Program-made: the position numbers and the translations under genes
Notes under the pieces: model-generated
Database searches by the model: none
What the model was told of the DNA's origin: nothing
The model's input: only the letters and a program-made list of their open reading frames with translations
In this document: positions 31,401 through 41,466 of the stretch, piece by piece
How positions within the stretch are numbered: position 1 is the first letter of the stretch
How the letters are laid out: every line of letters starts with the position of its first letter
NCBI RefSeq assembly: GCF_019059575.1
Contig: NW_024881828.1
Coordinates: 372,001-436,000, forward strand
From: Amphibalanus amphitrite
Lineage: Eukaryota > Arthropoda > Thecostraca > Balanomorpha > Balanidae
Direction: 5' to 3'
DNA: 64,000 nt

Positions 31401-33978
31401 CGAATGCGCCACCGTGGCCTGGCGGCCACGTTGCTGTCCAATTTCGTGCCTAGATGGCGCTGCTCGCCGGCAGGGGTCAAAGGTCGACCCGTGGACAGAG
31501 ACTGAAGGTCAAAAGATCGAGTGGTCCGTGGGGACACCGAACGGCTCATAGCACGCCGGGCCGAGTCACAACCGGTGGGCATTTTTGGCATGGGTATCTC
31601 AGCAAATCATGACAAATCATGGCATCTCGGACAAATCATCTCAGTAATATAATGTCAAATTTGACCTCTATGTAGGGAGCCATTGACCTCCAAGAGGTAA
31701 TATAATGTCAACCCTTGCTGGCTCAACAGAATGATGCACCTCCCCCTCCCACAGCTTGTTTGTGAAGTTGGAAAGGCTTTGACTTTTGTTCTTCAGGCAC
31801 GCAATTCGAAAATTTCTGTTTCCGACTCGATCCAGTCACCGAGTGTCAAATGTCAGGTCATATTCGACCGAAATCGGCATGATATCAATCTAGGTGAGGT
31901 TTCTTGCTTTCTAGCAATGTTTCTGTGTATCAAGCAAGATCATTGTGATCACAATATTTGATGGTATCCTGAGACTGAGCTATGTAAGGTTGCCTCAATG
32001 TCAAGATCACAAAAAGTCACACATGGCAAAGGCATGAATGAGAATTAGTATTGCATTACTATCCATGCATTACTAGAATTACTATCCATGCTTGAGTTCA
32101 TGCAAGCTAATTCTACAGGTTTAACTTCATCATTTATCATTACACTTTCTTTATATTTGGCCATCCAGGGTCTTAGGATCAAATTTAAAGCAAAAATGGA
32201 TGCCCAATATCCAAACCAAATCAACAAGGGATGGGTCAGCCCCTCTCCCTCTCTCCTTGAAAAATGCAAAATGGTCATTGGTTAAGTGCTTGGGAAGGTA
32301 AATAACCATTTCAGATAACCTTTTTAGCATTGCTTTTGCAAAAAAAAAAAAACACTCCATTAAACATATGAGCAATAAAAAGGCCCCACTGTTCATTTGG
32401 AAACAGCCTTAGGTCAAGGTCACAACACCAACACAATGATAGAGCATCATGCAACACATTACTATTAGTGCTATTAGCTGGGAAAGGACAACTATATCAG
32501 TCTAGTTGAATGTCAGCATTAATCATATGGGAGAAATAATGAAAAAGGGCATATCAATATGAACTCTAATGATTTCACTAGACATTGACATGAGATCCAG
32601 CAGCCTGCAACACTCAACACTGGCCCATTTCTCATGGTTCTTCAATAAATATCTCACATTTCACAAATTGAGTGGTATTTTACTGCAAAGGGAGAGTCTA
32701 GGTGATGGTTTGATGCTTTGGAGACCCAAATAGCTCCTCCATTATCCAATATCCAAGGTAGGTACCAATGACCAAAGCAAAGCTAAAATAGCATTTCTAC
32801 CTATGTTCTATGTTTTAGGGCCTTGATTTCTACCAATAGCATCTTGATCTGTCATAATTAAAATGTAGACACTGATAGCTTCGAATCCATTAGCCAGCAG
32901 GCAGCAAGTGCAGATGTCGATTGTGGAAACTTTATCCTTCATTGAGATATGATAGCCTTTGCTCATAGTAAGTTCTGAATGATAAATGAAATGCAAAATT
33001 CTTTGAAAAAAAATACCTACATTTCATCCATGGGACTTCTTCAGTTCAGGGTCACAGTTACAGAGAAAAGTGGGTTTTGAATGTGGCAGTCAGCATTCAG
33101 ATTTCAGACCACCAAAGATATGGGTTATCTCGGAACAAATATCTCACATTAACACATATTACAACAAAACCTGTTTCCACACAAGTACCTAATTACAAAG
33201 GCAAAAAAGCAACGAGATTTATTTATCACAGTCCCTATTGTTCTTTACTGTTATTATCAGGATCCAAGAGTTCAATTCCAGCCTACCCCCCAAGCCCTGG
33301 GATACCAGTAGCCGTCAGGTATTCTGCACCAGCATCTGAACACACCCCAGCCTTGGCTGTTACAAGCCAATTAAGCACTTGTGCATTTTGACAGCACATC
33401 AGCACTGATGCCATTCATTTTTTTTTTATGAACATGAACAGAAACACACTCCAACTCACCTTTACTGTTACAGTCTCCAATCTCAAGCCTCCTTGTCCTT
33501 CCGAAGTAGTTTCAGGAAATGTTCAGATATCTTCTAGGTCATGTCAGTCTTCTAAATATTCTCATATCAATATCCTCATGAAATTCATGAAATCCAAAGA
33601 CAGCTCACTGCTTGTTGATCCTCAGCATCAGGACATGCCTAAGAGCTGGACTTTTTGCACGCGTTCCCCGCCAGGGGGCGCCACTGAGGAAGCACCCTCT
33701 GACGTCACGATAAAACTGCGCGCACTGTGCGCACGGTTCTGTAAGCAAGTAATATAGTGGTGGTTTCATGGTGGAAATTGGAATAAGTATTTTGACGTTG
33801 TAAAATTTTAAGCCGTTTTTGTGAAATTAATTGGTAAATGCATTTCAAAAGTATTTATTTAAAGTGTGAAAGGAGAATAATTTGGAGAATATGGATATTT
33901 TTGTTCCAATAGCTTATTATGTGAGACATGATCGGTACTAACGGGTACTTCTAAGAAGTAGTGAAGAAGTACCAAACA
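28412..33978. other. Interval between Penelope fragment and RFT1
   Basis: GC-rich patches at 29.1-29.35, 30.0-30.5 and 31.38-31.56 kb (the last with several AGGTCA/GGTCAAAGG motifs), and AT-rich, low-GC sequence at 31.6-33.6 kb. I recognise no exon. The first RFT1 exon should lie in this direction but was not found. Confidence 0.5.
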
Positions 33979-34528
33979 GCCTGCTCGCGTATATATCTTT
34001 CCCGAGCGAAAAAAACAAACATTCCAGTTTTTTGGCGCTTTTGTTTCAATTGTGGTGGTTCTGTTCGAAGGCCTATACAGATGGTGTTTGCGCAAAATTT
34101 CTAACGGAAAATCACCGACTATTTAGTGTCGACAGCTGCATATTAACTTTTTGAACACGCCTTCATCACTGCTTGTTTATTGGCTGTCTGTGGTATTGGG
34201 CTGTGTGGCTGTAGGTATATACCGTGTGTTGCTGGGTGATTGTGATAATATTTTGATGATTAACCTTTTCATTCAGCGGTAGAGACCCACAAGTTGACTC
34301 CATTATAAATATTGTCTCTTTATCATGAAACAGACTCAGAAACCTTGGCATGAATGCTCTCAGGCTCTCAAGAGAATGTTGAAATTCAGGTCTCAAAAGA
34401 TTAAAATTACAATAATGAAATGTTTCACCTACCTTCCAAGCCATAAACACTCATACTGGTACTGGATGGAACTTAAAATAAAAAACAGGGGTGGATAATT
34501 AGGGGTTTGAAGCACCCCCTGGGATTTT
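33979..34528. repeat. Two-part interspersed repeat, copy 1 (A then B)
   Basis: Part A (33979-34284) and part B (34285-34528) are both present again at 40913-41466. There B keeps its orientation, while A is reverse-complemented and lies on the other side. Similarity is high (single-base changes), so the rearrangement is fairly recent. Confidence 0.85.
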
Positions 34529-34566
34529 CCACCAATGAAGTACCTACCTGTATGCTGCAGAGACCA

Positions 34567-34856
34567 GGGCCCTGTTTCACCGTTGATAGCAGCACGCTAC
34601 TATCAAATTGCGCGAGCTGACGTAATGTGATGAGGTCACACTAATGACGTTTCGTGTAATCCGTGAGCTGCGTTTGGAACAGAGTTGCTGTTTCGTTGAA
34701 TGCGATGTGTTTGATCGCACGGCCGTGAAGCTGTTGGCAGCAATATTTGATGACATCACACAGATTGACGGTGTCATGGTTTGCTGATGTTTCCATGGAA
34801 ACCCAATTTGACACGTGTGATAGCAGCGTGCTGCTATCACCGGTGAAACAGGGCCC
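34567..34856. mobile_element. Foldback MITE with GGGCCCTGTTTCACC termini
   Basis: Both ends begin GGGCCCTGTTTCACC and continue with a matching GATAGCAGCACGCT block, about 45 bp of imperfect TIR. It is 290 bp, non-coding, and ends 71 bases before RFT1 exon 34928. Confidence 0.8.
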
Positions 34857-34927
34857 AGAATAGCATGGTCTGTGTTGCACATATTGATGCTGAAGCTATA
34901 CCTACCTACCTATCAAATGTCTTTCAG

Positions 34928-35013
34928 ATAACCTACCGAGTGTTCACATTCATCACAAATGCAGTCATTCTCCGGTATATTACATCTGATGTCCTGGGCA
35001 TCATCAATGTCAG
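34928..35013 (+). CDS. RFT1: RFT1 exon: first transmembrane region
   Basis: ITYRVFTFITNAVILRYITS then DVLGIINV, ending AG|gtatgc. The acceptor is gtctttcag. An in-frame ATG at 34865 exists, but the residues before ITYR do not look like RFT1, so an upstream exon is expected. Confidence 0.85.
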
Positions 35014-38000
35014 GTATGCACCCTTTACTTTTTTCCTATCATGCATCAGTGATGCATCCAATGTCTGAGTTCCTAAGTAGAACATATGCTATTTTCTCAC
35101 CAGAACTGTAGTGTGTACTCCATAAGAAAAATGCTAATTTTTCGTATGTTTCTAGTTGAACAGAGTTTGCTCTTATTTTCTAGTTATTGTATAAAATGAA
35201 GTAATATACGGTTATCTTCATAAGCATGTACCGAATTACCTGTTCCTTTTGACTGACATTCAGTTCTTTATTTAAGTGTAGTTTTAAAGTAGGTAAATCA
35301 ATTCTGTTCAAAGTTCTGAAGCCCTAGTCTGCTTCCCAGGCTGGCTCTACTCTACTCGACTGACACCTTTGTCAGTGTGGAGGCTTTCCGTCGGGCGGCG
35401 CTGGGCGTGACAGAGAGCAGCACGTGGCGCCAGGCCATCAACTTGGTGTGGCTCAGGTACATCGTTCCGGTCCGGACATCAGTTTAACTCGAAATGGTCA
35501 CAGCTGTTGGGAGAAGCTGCATATCGGCAGTTCCCAGCAAGAACATCCCAAGTGTTAAATTTTCGAAACTGTGATTTTCATACCATTCGACTCAGCTCGA
35601 CGAGCTGAGTCGAATGGTATAGAAATCTCAATTTCAAAAATTTGACACTTAGGATGTGCTTGCTGGGAACTGTCGATATAGGTACCTACTTCAAAAACAG
35701 GTGTTGTTGTGGAATGTGGACTGTGGAGGCAGTCAATGGGTAGCAGCTAATCGGCACAGTTCTGTTGAGTAGTAGTGGTTTTAAATGGTCATTGCCTCGA
35801 TAAATGACGTTTATTTCTTCAGATGTGGGGATCGTCATAGGCACATAAGTATGTAATGTTTTATTGCCAGTGAATTGAGTGTATTATAAAAGAGCAGTGT
35901 TGTAATTGCCTCTGACTGACGCCCCGCTCCCCTGTTAGCGTGCCCGTGTCAGCGGCGGTGTCGGCGGCGCTGGCCGGCCTCTGGCTGCACGCGCTCAGCC
36001 AGCCGGCGCCCGAGGTGACCTCAGAGTACCGTCTGGGCGTGTGGGTCACCGCGGCCATGGTTGTACTGGAGACGGCCGCCCAGCCGCTGGTCATCCTGGC
36101 GCAGGCCATGCTCTTTGTCAAATTGAAGGTGAATGACGGCGGTGGGGTGACGCAGAGGAGAGGAACAGGGTGTCAGGGGAAAATATTTGAGGCGCGTCGG
36201 TTCCCCGATGACTCTGCTCGACTGCTATATGCTCGATGACTCTGCTATATCAGTGAAATTATATCCGAAGCTCAAATCGCCTGCTGCGACAGTCGTTTGC
36301 GGATCGTCGATCGTTCACACCGCGTTAATGTACTGTATTCTCCCTACCTTGCTGGCATATGTGGATTATCTCTGACTCTCTTATCGTCTTCTCGCCCCTC
36401 CCCATCTCCTCTCACCACTCTCTCACCCACCCGCTCTCCCTCTCTCCCAAGGTGGTAGCCGACATGGTCACTCTGTGCAGTCGGGTGGCGCTCAAAGCCT
36501 GGCTGATCGCCCTGTACCCGTCCCACGCCATCTGGGCCTACTGTGTGGGCCACGCGGTCAGCTCCGCTCTCCTCGTGGTCATCTATTACGGCACCCTGCT
36601 CTGGCACGTCCGCTCACCGGATAACTGTCTACCGGTGAAGTCGGCGAGCGAGCTGGGACCCAGACTGGTGCCGGGACAGGTGAGGCCAGTGAACTACATA
36701 TTTGTAAAGGGGCGGGGTTTCAAATGTAGTCAAGCGTTTTCGCGGTCATAGTGGTTTCTTTTGGCCAAGTCGTCGCATTCTTCGTTTCATTTAGCTAGAA
36801 CTTTAGGTCTAAGGCCTCTTAGACTGCAGTCAAACGGTATTAAGACCTACCTGTGTTACAGACAGCTCACGGCAGCGCTGGTTCGAGTATCCTCAGAAAT
36901 AGAGCCAAAGTTGTGCTGCCACGTTTTCCCAGCAACCGCGTCTGCCTCTAACATTTCCTGTCGCGACGGTGGCGATGTGACCCGTGCTGCCATCTCTCTT
37001 CACTGATCAGTAATACCTCTCCACAAGTAAGCACACACTCCTCTGATATTAGCCAATTATACTCGTAGCTACTCTTCATCTCCGCTATAAGTCCTTACTG
37101 CCAGTCGTTGTGATCTTCATCTTGGTGTCTTTTTTTGTCATTCGGTTTGTTTTGTTGCCCAGCTTCTATCCTTCTGGCCATCTCTCCCCTTCTCGCCAGT
37201 CACTGGAAGGGGACAGTTTGGCACCTCTCCTCCAGCTGGTGCCTGACAGCTCCCTCCCCCTCCAGCCGGTGTCTGCGGTGGCGGGCCGGGTGCTACACGA
37301 CCTACTCCGCGCTATGAGTCTGACCCTACCCCCTCTTCCTCCAGCCGGTGTCTGCCGCGGGGGGCCGGGTTCTGCACGACCTGCTGCGCGCCATGAGCCT
37401 GCTCTGTCTGGTTGCCGTCACGTTCGGCTGGAGCTACTCCCACCTGCTGCTGCGGCTGTACGGAGGCGCCCTGCTGACCGCCGGTCCGGCCGTCAGTCTG
37501 CTGCGCGCCCAGTGCGCCTACGTGCTCCTACTGGCGGTGAACGGAGTGCTGGAGTGCTACACGTTCGCAGTGATGCGCCAGGAACAGATCAATGGGTAAG
37601 TGCCGTGGAGGGTTTATGGAAGGCAGTCGGGAAATGGTCGGGGCTTAGTAAGGAGTGAGGTAAATTAGTCGGTAGAGGCTGAGCGGATTAGGAAATGACG
37701 TTCTCATGTTGGTTTTTGTTGTTAGACTGCCTTTTGCGGCTAAAGGCGAAGTGGAAAGGCTGGCCAGTCGTGTCGATAAAGTGAAGCTAGGAACGTTACT
37801 ATCGGGCGCTTTGACAGGTGTTGTGGCGTTTTCCGGTGTTTCAGGTATAACCGGAAGATGGTGCTGCTATCTGTGATATTCGTCATCTCGACAGGGATCT
37901 TTACTAGGCTATTCGGCGGGGTTGGATTGATCCTCGCCAACTGCGTCAATATGCTGACCAGGATATACGTTTGGTGAGTTTTTGTGTTTTTGAATAGATT

Positions 38001-39963
38001 TGATTTGTCCTAATTGGTCTAATTATTTACATCATTATCCAATCTGTCATGGATAGTCAATATCACGCTTTATTCGCCGATCTCGATATACTTGGATCTC
38101 GTTACTTCACCCGTCCATCGACTGATACGAATGTCTGCTGTCCCCAATAGTGTCCTGTACCCCTCTCAATTCTCATCCCGTGCCCTCCCCGTATGCTGCT
38201 GGTTCCCGATACAGTGTCCCGTGCCACTCTCAACCATCATGTCTTCGTCCCATTTTCTGCTGCTGCTGCCCGCTCGCCCCGTCCAGTGTGTTGCTGGCGC
38301 TTGATGCAGTGTCCCGTACCCCTTTCACCCTGTCCCCACCCCGTGTGTCGCTGATGCCCGATACAGTGTCCCGTACCTCTCTCGTATGTATGTATTGTAT
38401 GTATTACCTTCATGGACAATCCACGCGGGGCGTGGCGATTACAGTCCGATTACTCTCACCCTGTCCCCGCCCCGTGTGTCGCCAGTTACCGGTTCGTGGC
38501 CGGTCTGCCGCTGGAGCCGGCGGTGTCCGTGCCGCCGCTGCTCGGTCTCCGCCCGCCGCCCGCCGTGGCTGCCGCGCTGGTGACCGCCGGCCTGCTGGCA
38601 GCCGGCTCCGAGAGCTGGCTGTATAGTCTCTCTTGAAAGTATCGCGTCCTGGGCTGCGGCGGCTCAGCGAACTATTCCATTCAGTTTGAGGACCCCAGTA
38701 GGGAGGTCATGGCCTGTATCATAAAAAGTACGCTGTAACACGATTTCACGCCAGCGGTAGAAGGAAAATTGCTATATGACGCAGGCCCCAGCGGCTGACA
38801 ACTGGGTCAAAACAGGCGGAGGCCGGCCAAAGGTCATGCTCGTATCGCTCTCCCTTGACCCCGTCCACCGCCCCAGGCGGATACCGGTGCCTCTTGGGCT
38901 CACCAGCCGGACGCTCATTGGTGTGCCTTTCTGGGCGCCAATCACTCAGTGTGCGTGACGCGTAAAATCACAACGAAGCGAAGTTCCGCCATAACCCCAG
39001 TGGCGGATCCAGGGGAGGGCAAATAGGGCAATTGCCCTCCACAAAGGACATCATTTTTAACATTACGTCTATGGCAGTGCATGAAAAGAGACAATAAATT
39101 GTGATGGTTTGCCCCTCCCAAAACTTTGGGTTGGATCCGCCTATACATAACCCTTACTGTAATGAGGCCTTCTGAATGACGTAAACAGGTCATGCGGGGT
39201 GTGGGGGGGGGGAGGAAGCCTGGCATCAAATAAGTTTTTAAAAAGAACATGGCTGAACAGCATTATTTTTTCTTTTTTGTCGCCGTTCGTTAACCGGCTC
39301 ATTAAAAAGAGAGAACTTCAAATATAAGACTAAATGGCTAGACAGCGAATTGGCGAACTGGCTAGAGAGATAATTCTTGTTTTTGAATCCGCTTACGAGT
39401 GCATGTGCAAGCACGGATGCATTCTGTTAGCGGGTGCAACAGATGATTTTTTAGGTATATGCGCACGAGTTTCCGGATTTTACCCCCCCCCCCCAAAAAA
39501 AAAAAATGTGACAGTCGTGCCGATGACGAGTCAAATTGCTAACTTTGCAATGAAACAAATCTCAACAAATCCTCTGCGAGTAGGGTGGCCTCCGTTGACC
39601 ACATGCTTAGCTACCATCACAAGTAACCGGATGGCGACTGCCACCCCCCCCCCCCCATCCCTCCGCAGTCCGCAACCACTTCCCTCGGCCCGCTGCGCCG
39701 GCTGCCTCCGCGTGTCAGGCTTCGGTCAGTGCTACCAGCGCGGCGGCTCTCAAACCTTTCCGCTCAACCGCGGCTGGGACAGGTGGCGCCTTCCTTCGGA
39801 GTCGCGATACTTTCAAGAGAGACTATACCCCAGCTCCGCCGCCGCCCATGTGGCTGTGGGCGCGCTCTGTGGGGCCGCCGTGGTGGCCGCGGCAGTGTAC
39901 AGCGAGCCCCGCCTCCTCCAGGCGGTCAAGGAGCGGGTCGGGGATAAACTGAAGCGCAGCTAG
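34928..39963 (+). CDS. RFT1: RFT1, ER oligosaccharide-lipid transporter homolog (partial)
   Basis: RFT1 proteins are multi-pass ER membrane proteins required for N-glycan precursor (Man5GlcNAc2-PP-dolichol) supply; a flippase role is debated. Eight exons with matching phases were found: 34928-35013, 35340-35456, 35939-36128, 36452-36679, 37345-37595, 37845-37973, 38486-38625 and 39818-39963 (428 codons plus stop). Recognisable blocks include YRVFTFITNAVILRY, EAFRRAALG, VLAQAMLFVKLK-type, LLAVNGVLECYTFA and VGLILANCVNMLTRIYV. Hydrophobic segments follow the family pattern. Two parts of a normal ~540-residue protein are missing: the first ~25 residues, and a central block of roughly 85 residues carrying the highly conserved EGERY region, between PGQ at 36679 and PVSA at 37345. 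The last intron is bounded by inverted repeats. Confidence 0.88.
35340..35456 (+). CDS. RFT1: RFT1 exon: LLYST…EAFRRA block
   Basis: Completes Arg, then LALLYSTDTFVSVEAFRRAA and the WRQAINLVWL segment, ending AG|gtacat. Strong family match in the loop following TM1. Confidence 0.9.
35521..35680. mobile_element. 160-bp foldback MITE in RFT1 intron
   Basis: Imperfect palindrome over its whole length. The central 40 bases (ACCATTCGACTCAGCTCG and its complement) are perfect. Non-coding. Confidence 0.8.
35939..36128 (+). CDS. RFT1: RFT1 exon: TM segments and LAQAMLFVKLK
   Basis: VPVSAAVSAALAGLWLHALS through YRLGVWVTAAMVVLETAAQP to LVILAQAMLFVKLK|gtgaat. The last motif is a hallmark of the family. 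Confidence 0.92.
36452..36679 (+). CDS. RFT1: RFT1 exon: VVADMVTLCSRVALKAWL to PGQ
   Basis: Two hydrophobic segments (ALKAWLIALYPSHAIWAYC; GHAVSSALLVVIYYGTLLW) and the end of the family's cytosolic loop. Ends CAG|gtgagg in phase 0, exactly where the conserved central block should follow. Confidence 0.9.
37225..37423 (+). repeat. Tandem duplication of RFT1 acceptor and exon start, period 79
   Basis: The polypyrimidine tract, CCAG and the first ~45 exon bases (PVSA…GRVLHDLLRAMSL) occur at 37255-37325 and again at 37336-37405. A short third, degraded copy (CTCCAGCTGGTGCCTG) is at 37231. Using the upstream copy would shift the reading frame because 79 is not a multiple of three. Confidence 0.88.
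37345..37595 (+). CDS. RFT1: RFT1 exon: VLHDLLRAM to FAVMRQEQING
   Basis: PVSAAGGRVLHDLLRAMSLL, LYGGALLTAG and LLAVNGVLECYTFAVMRQEQ match the second half of the family. The acceptor cttcctccag has an upstream duplicate at 37263-37264, 79 bases away, which would shift the frame. Confidence 0.92.
37845..37973 (+). CDS. RFT1: RFT1 exon: VGLILANCVNMLTRIYV
   Basis: YNRKMVLLSVIFVISTGIFT, then RLFGGVGLILANCVNMLTR, phase 2 on exit (TG|gtgagt). Confidence 0.92.
38133..38500 (+). repeat. Degenerate tandem array at RFT1 acceptor 38486
   Basis: A unit comprising CACCCTGTCCCC, CGTGTGTCGCTG and a GATACAGTGTCCCGTACC-like segment recurs near 38133, 38192, 38288 and 38330-38370. It aligns to the real acceptor (CCCGTGTGTCGCCAG) and exon start at 38460-38500. 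Most copies have lost the AG. Confidence 0.7.
38486..38625 (+). CDS. RFT1: RFT1 penultimate exon
   Basis: CYRFVAGLPLEPAVSVPPLL through AALVTAGLLAAGSESWLY. The donor that keeps the frame is TATA|GTCTCT at 38626, inside the left arm of the inverted repeat. The unspliced frame reaches TGA at 38633. The acceptor region is tandemly repeated upstream. Confidence 0.75.
38621..39828. mobile_element. Introner-like TIR element forming the last RFT1 intron
   Basis: A perfect 26-bp inverted repeat occupies 38621-38646 and 39803-39828 (left arm starts GTATAGTCTCTCTTGAAAG). TA borders both arms, as in Tc1/mariner-type insertion. Both splice sites fall inside the arms (donor 38626, acceptor 39816-39817). 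Without the element and one TA, the flanking coding sequence reads through in frame. No transposase remains. A younger hAT MITE is nested within. Confidence 0.7.
38998..39145. mobile_element. 148-bp hAT-type MITE with perfect 8-bp TSD
   Basis: Ends CAGTGGCGGATCCAGGG and the complement of TATAGGCGGATCCAACC. The target duplication is CATAACCC at 38990-38997 and 39146-39153. Nested in the introner-like element. Confidence 0.88.
39818..39963 (+). CDS. RFT1: RFT1 last exon
   Basis: AHVAVGALCGAAVVAAAVYS then EPRLLQAVKERVGDKLKRS-stop matches the family C-terminus (last TM helix and charged tail). The acceptor TTTCAAG|AG inside the right arm of the inverted repeat joins the previous exon in phase 1. 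A CAG acceptor at 39831-39833 would need a different donor phase, which is not available. Confidence 0.75.
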
Positions 39964-40912
39964 CGGGGAGTGCTACTCACATGGTCACGCAGGGAATAGG
40001 GGTTGTTTTGTTGTGATATTTATGTGCATTTTGGGTTGAATATACACCGTGCCTGTCAGTAGAGTGGATCTATTAATTTTAAGACTGGTGCGACTGCAGG
40101 GGGCGTTGAGGCTATCGGCCATTTGAGAGCTGGACAGTGCTTGAAAGCAACTTCCTACCGATGAATTTTGGCATTCAGATCCTAATTATAGCCATTTGTG
40201 ATGAACGATGGCGATGCAGGGGACGGCAGGGGAGGTGAAGGGATGGCACCTCCCTGGAGCTTATGGTAATCGCGGAAGCCCATTACCGTTTACCACCACT
40301 GCATAGCCAAAGTGGTAAGACCGGAGAGACGCGATCAGGCCGGATTGCCAGTTGTCGATTCCTCTATCGTTGTAGAGGTCGCTTGCAAAGTGAGATGACT
40401 GCTTTTCGTAGAGGGCGGTAAAATCGTGGCCGGTTAGCGTCTGGTGGGGCTTGTAGGCTAATGATGGGCACGACCGGGTGCTGTATGCTATGTGTGGTGA
40501 CAGCGGCGTTCCTGAGCGTAGGGTGTATCTCTTGCTCTGAAGTCCAGAAGTCCTTATCGTTCTTGTGCATTCACTTTGTCAGTGCCTGATGTCAGTGTCA
40601 GTGTTTGTCAGTGTTTCATTCTGTAGCAGACATGCAGTCATATTTGGTTAAATAGAACCTTGCAGTCTGAGGCAGTCTTTTCATTACAGTACCTCATTAC
40701 AGCGTCTCATTCATTACAGTTCAATATTTAGAAATGCAAGACATTACACATTAGGGCCGATCGGGCATAGAAATACAAAACAACAGTATACGCTCGCTGG
40801 CTATTATTCTGAGACTCAGCATTGAACCTGCCATCACTACAATACAGGAGGCGACAGGTGTAGAGGTGATGTCATACTCATTTATCAAGTTCTGCTGACT
40901 TGACCCACAAGT

Positions 40913-41466
40913 TGACTCCATTATAAATATTGTCTCTTTATCATGAAACAGACTCAGAAACCTTGGCATGAATGCTCTCAGGCTCTCAAGAGAATGTTGA
41001 AACTCAGGTCTCAAAAGATTAAAATTACAATAATGAAATGTTTCACCTACCTGACCTTCCATTGCCATAAACACTCATACTGGTACTGGATGGAACTTAA
41101 AATAAAACAGGGGTGGATAATTAGGGGTTTGTAGCACCCCCTGGGATTTTCAGAATTCTCTACCGCTGAATAAAAAGGTTAATCATCAAAATATTATCAC
41201 AATCACCCAGCAACACACGGTATATACCTACAGCCACACAGCCCAATACCACAGACAGCCAATAAACAAGCAGTGATGGAGGCGTGTTCAAAAAGTTAAT
41301 ATGCAGCTGTCGACACTAAATAGTCGGTGATTTTCCGTTAGAAATTTTGCGCAAACACCATCTGTATGGGCCTTCTAACAGAACCACCACAATTGAAACA
41401 AAAGCGCCAAAAAACTGGAATGTTTGTTTTTTTCGCTCGGGAAAGATATATACGCAGCCTGCTCGG
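40913..41466. repeat. Two-part interspersed repeat, copy 2 (B then inverted A)
   Basis: B at 40913-41150 is in the same orientation as in copy 1. A at 41158-41466 is reverse-complemented and now follows B. The two copies flank RFT1 on either side. Confidence 0.85.

Noticed and set aside
34865-34927. In-frame ATG upstream of RFT1 exon 34928 as the start codon
   Set aside because: The residues it would add do not resemble the RFT1 N-terminus, and the bases just before 34928 form a standard acceptor (gtctttcag), so an upstream exon is more likely.
37110-37658. 182-codon open frame over the RFT1 exon
   Set aside because: It follows the frame of the duplicated upstream acceptor and reads the real exon out of frame after the repeat. 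The RFT1 protein is in the other frame from 37345.
39834-39963. CAG acceptor at 39831-39833 for the last RFT1 exon
   Set aside because: It needs a phase-2 donor in the previous exon, and none exists before the TGA. The AAG acceptor at 39815-39817 fits the phase.
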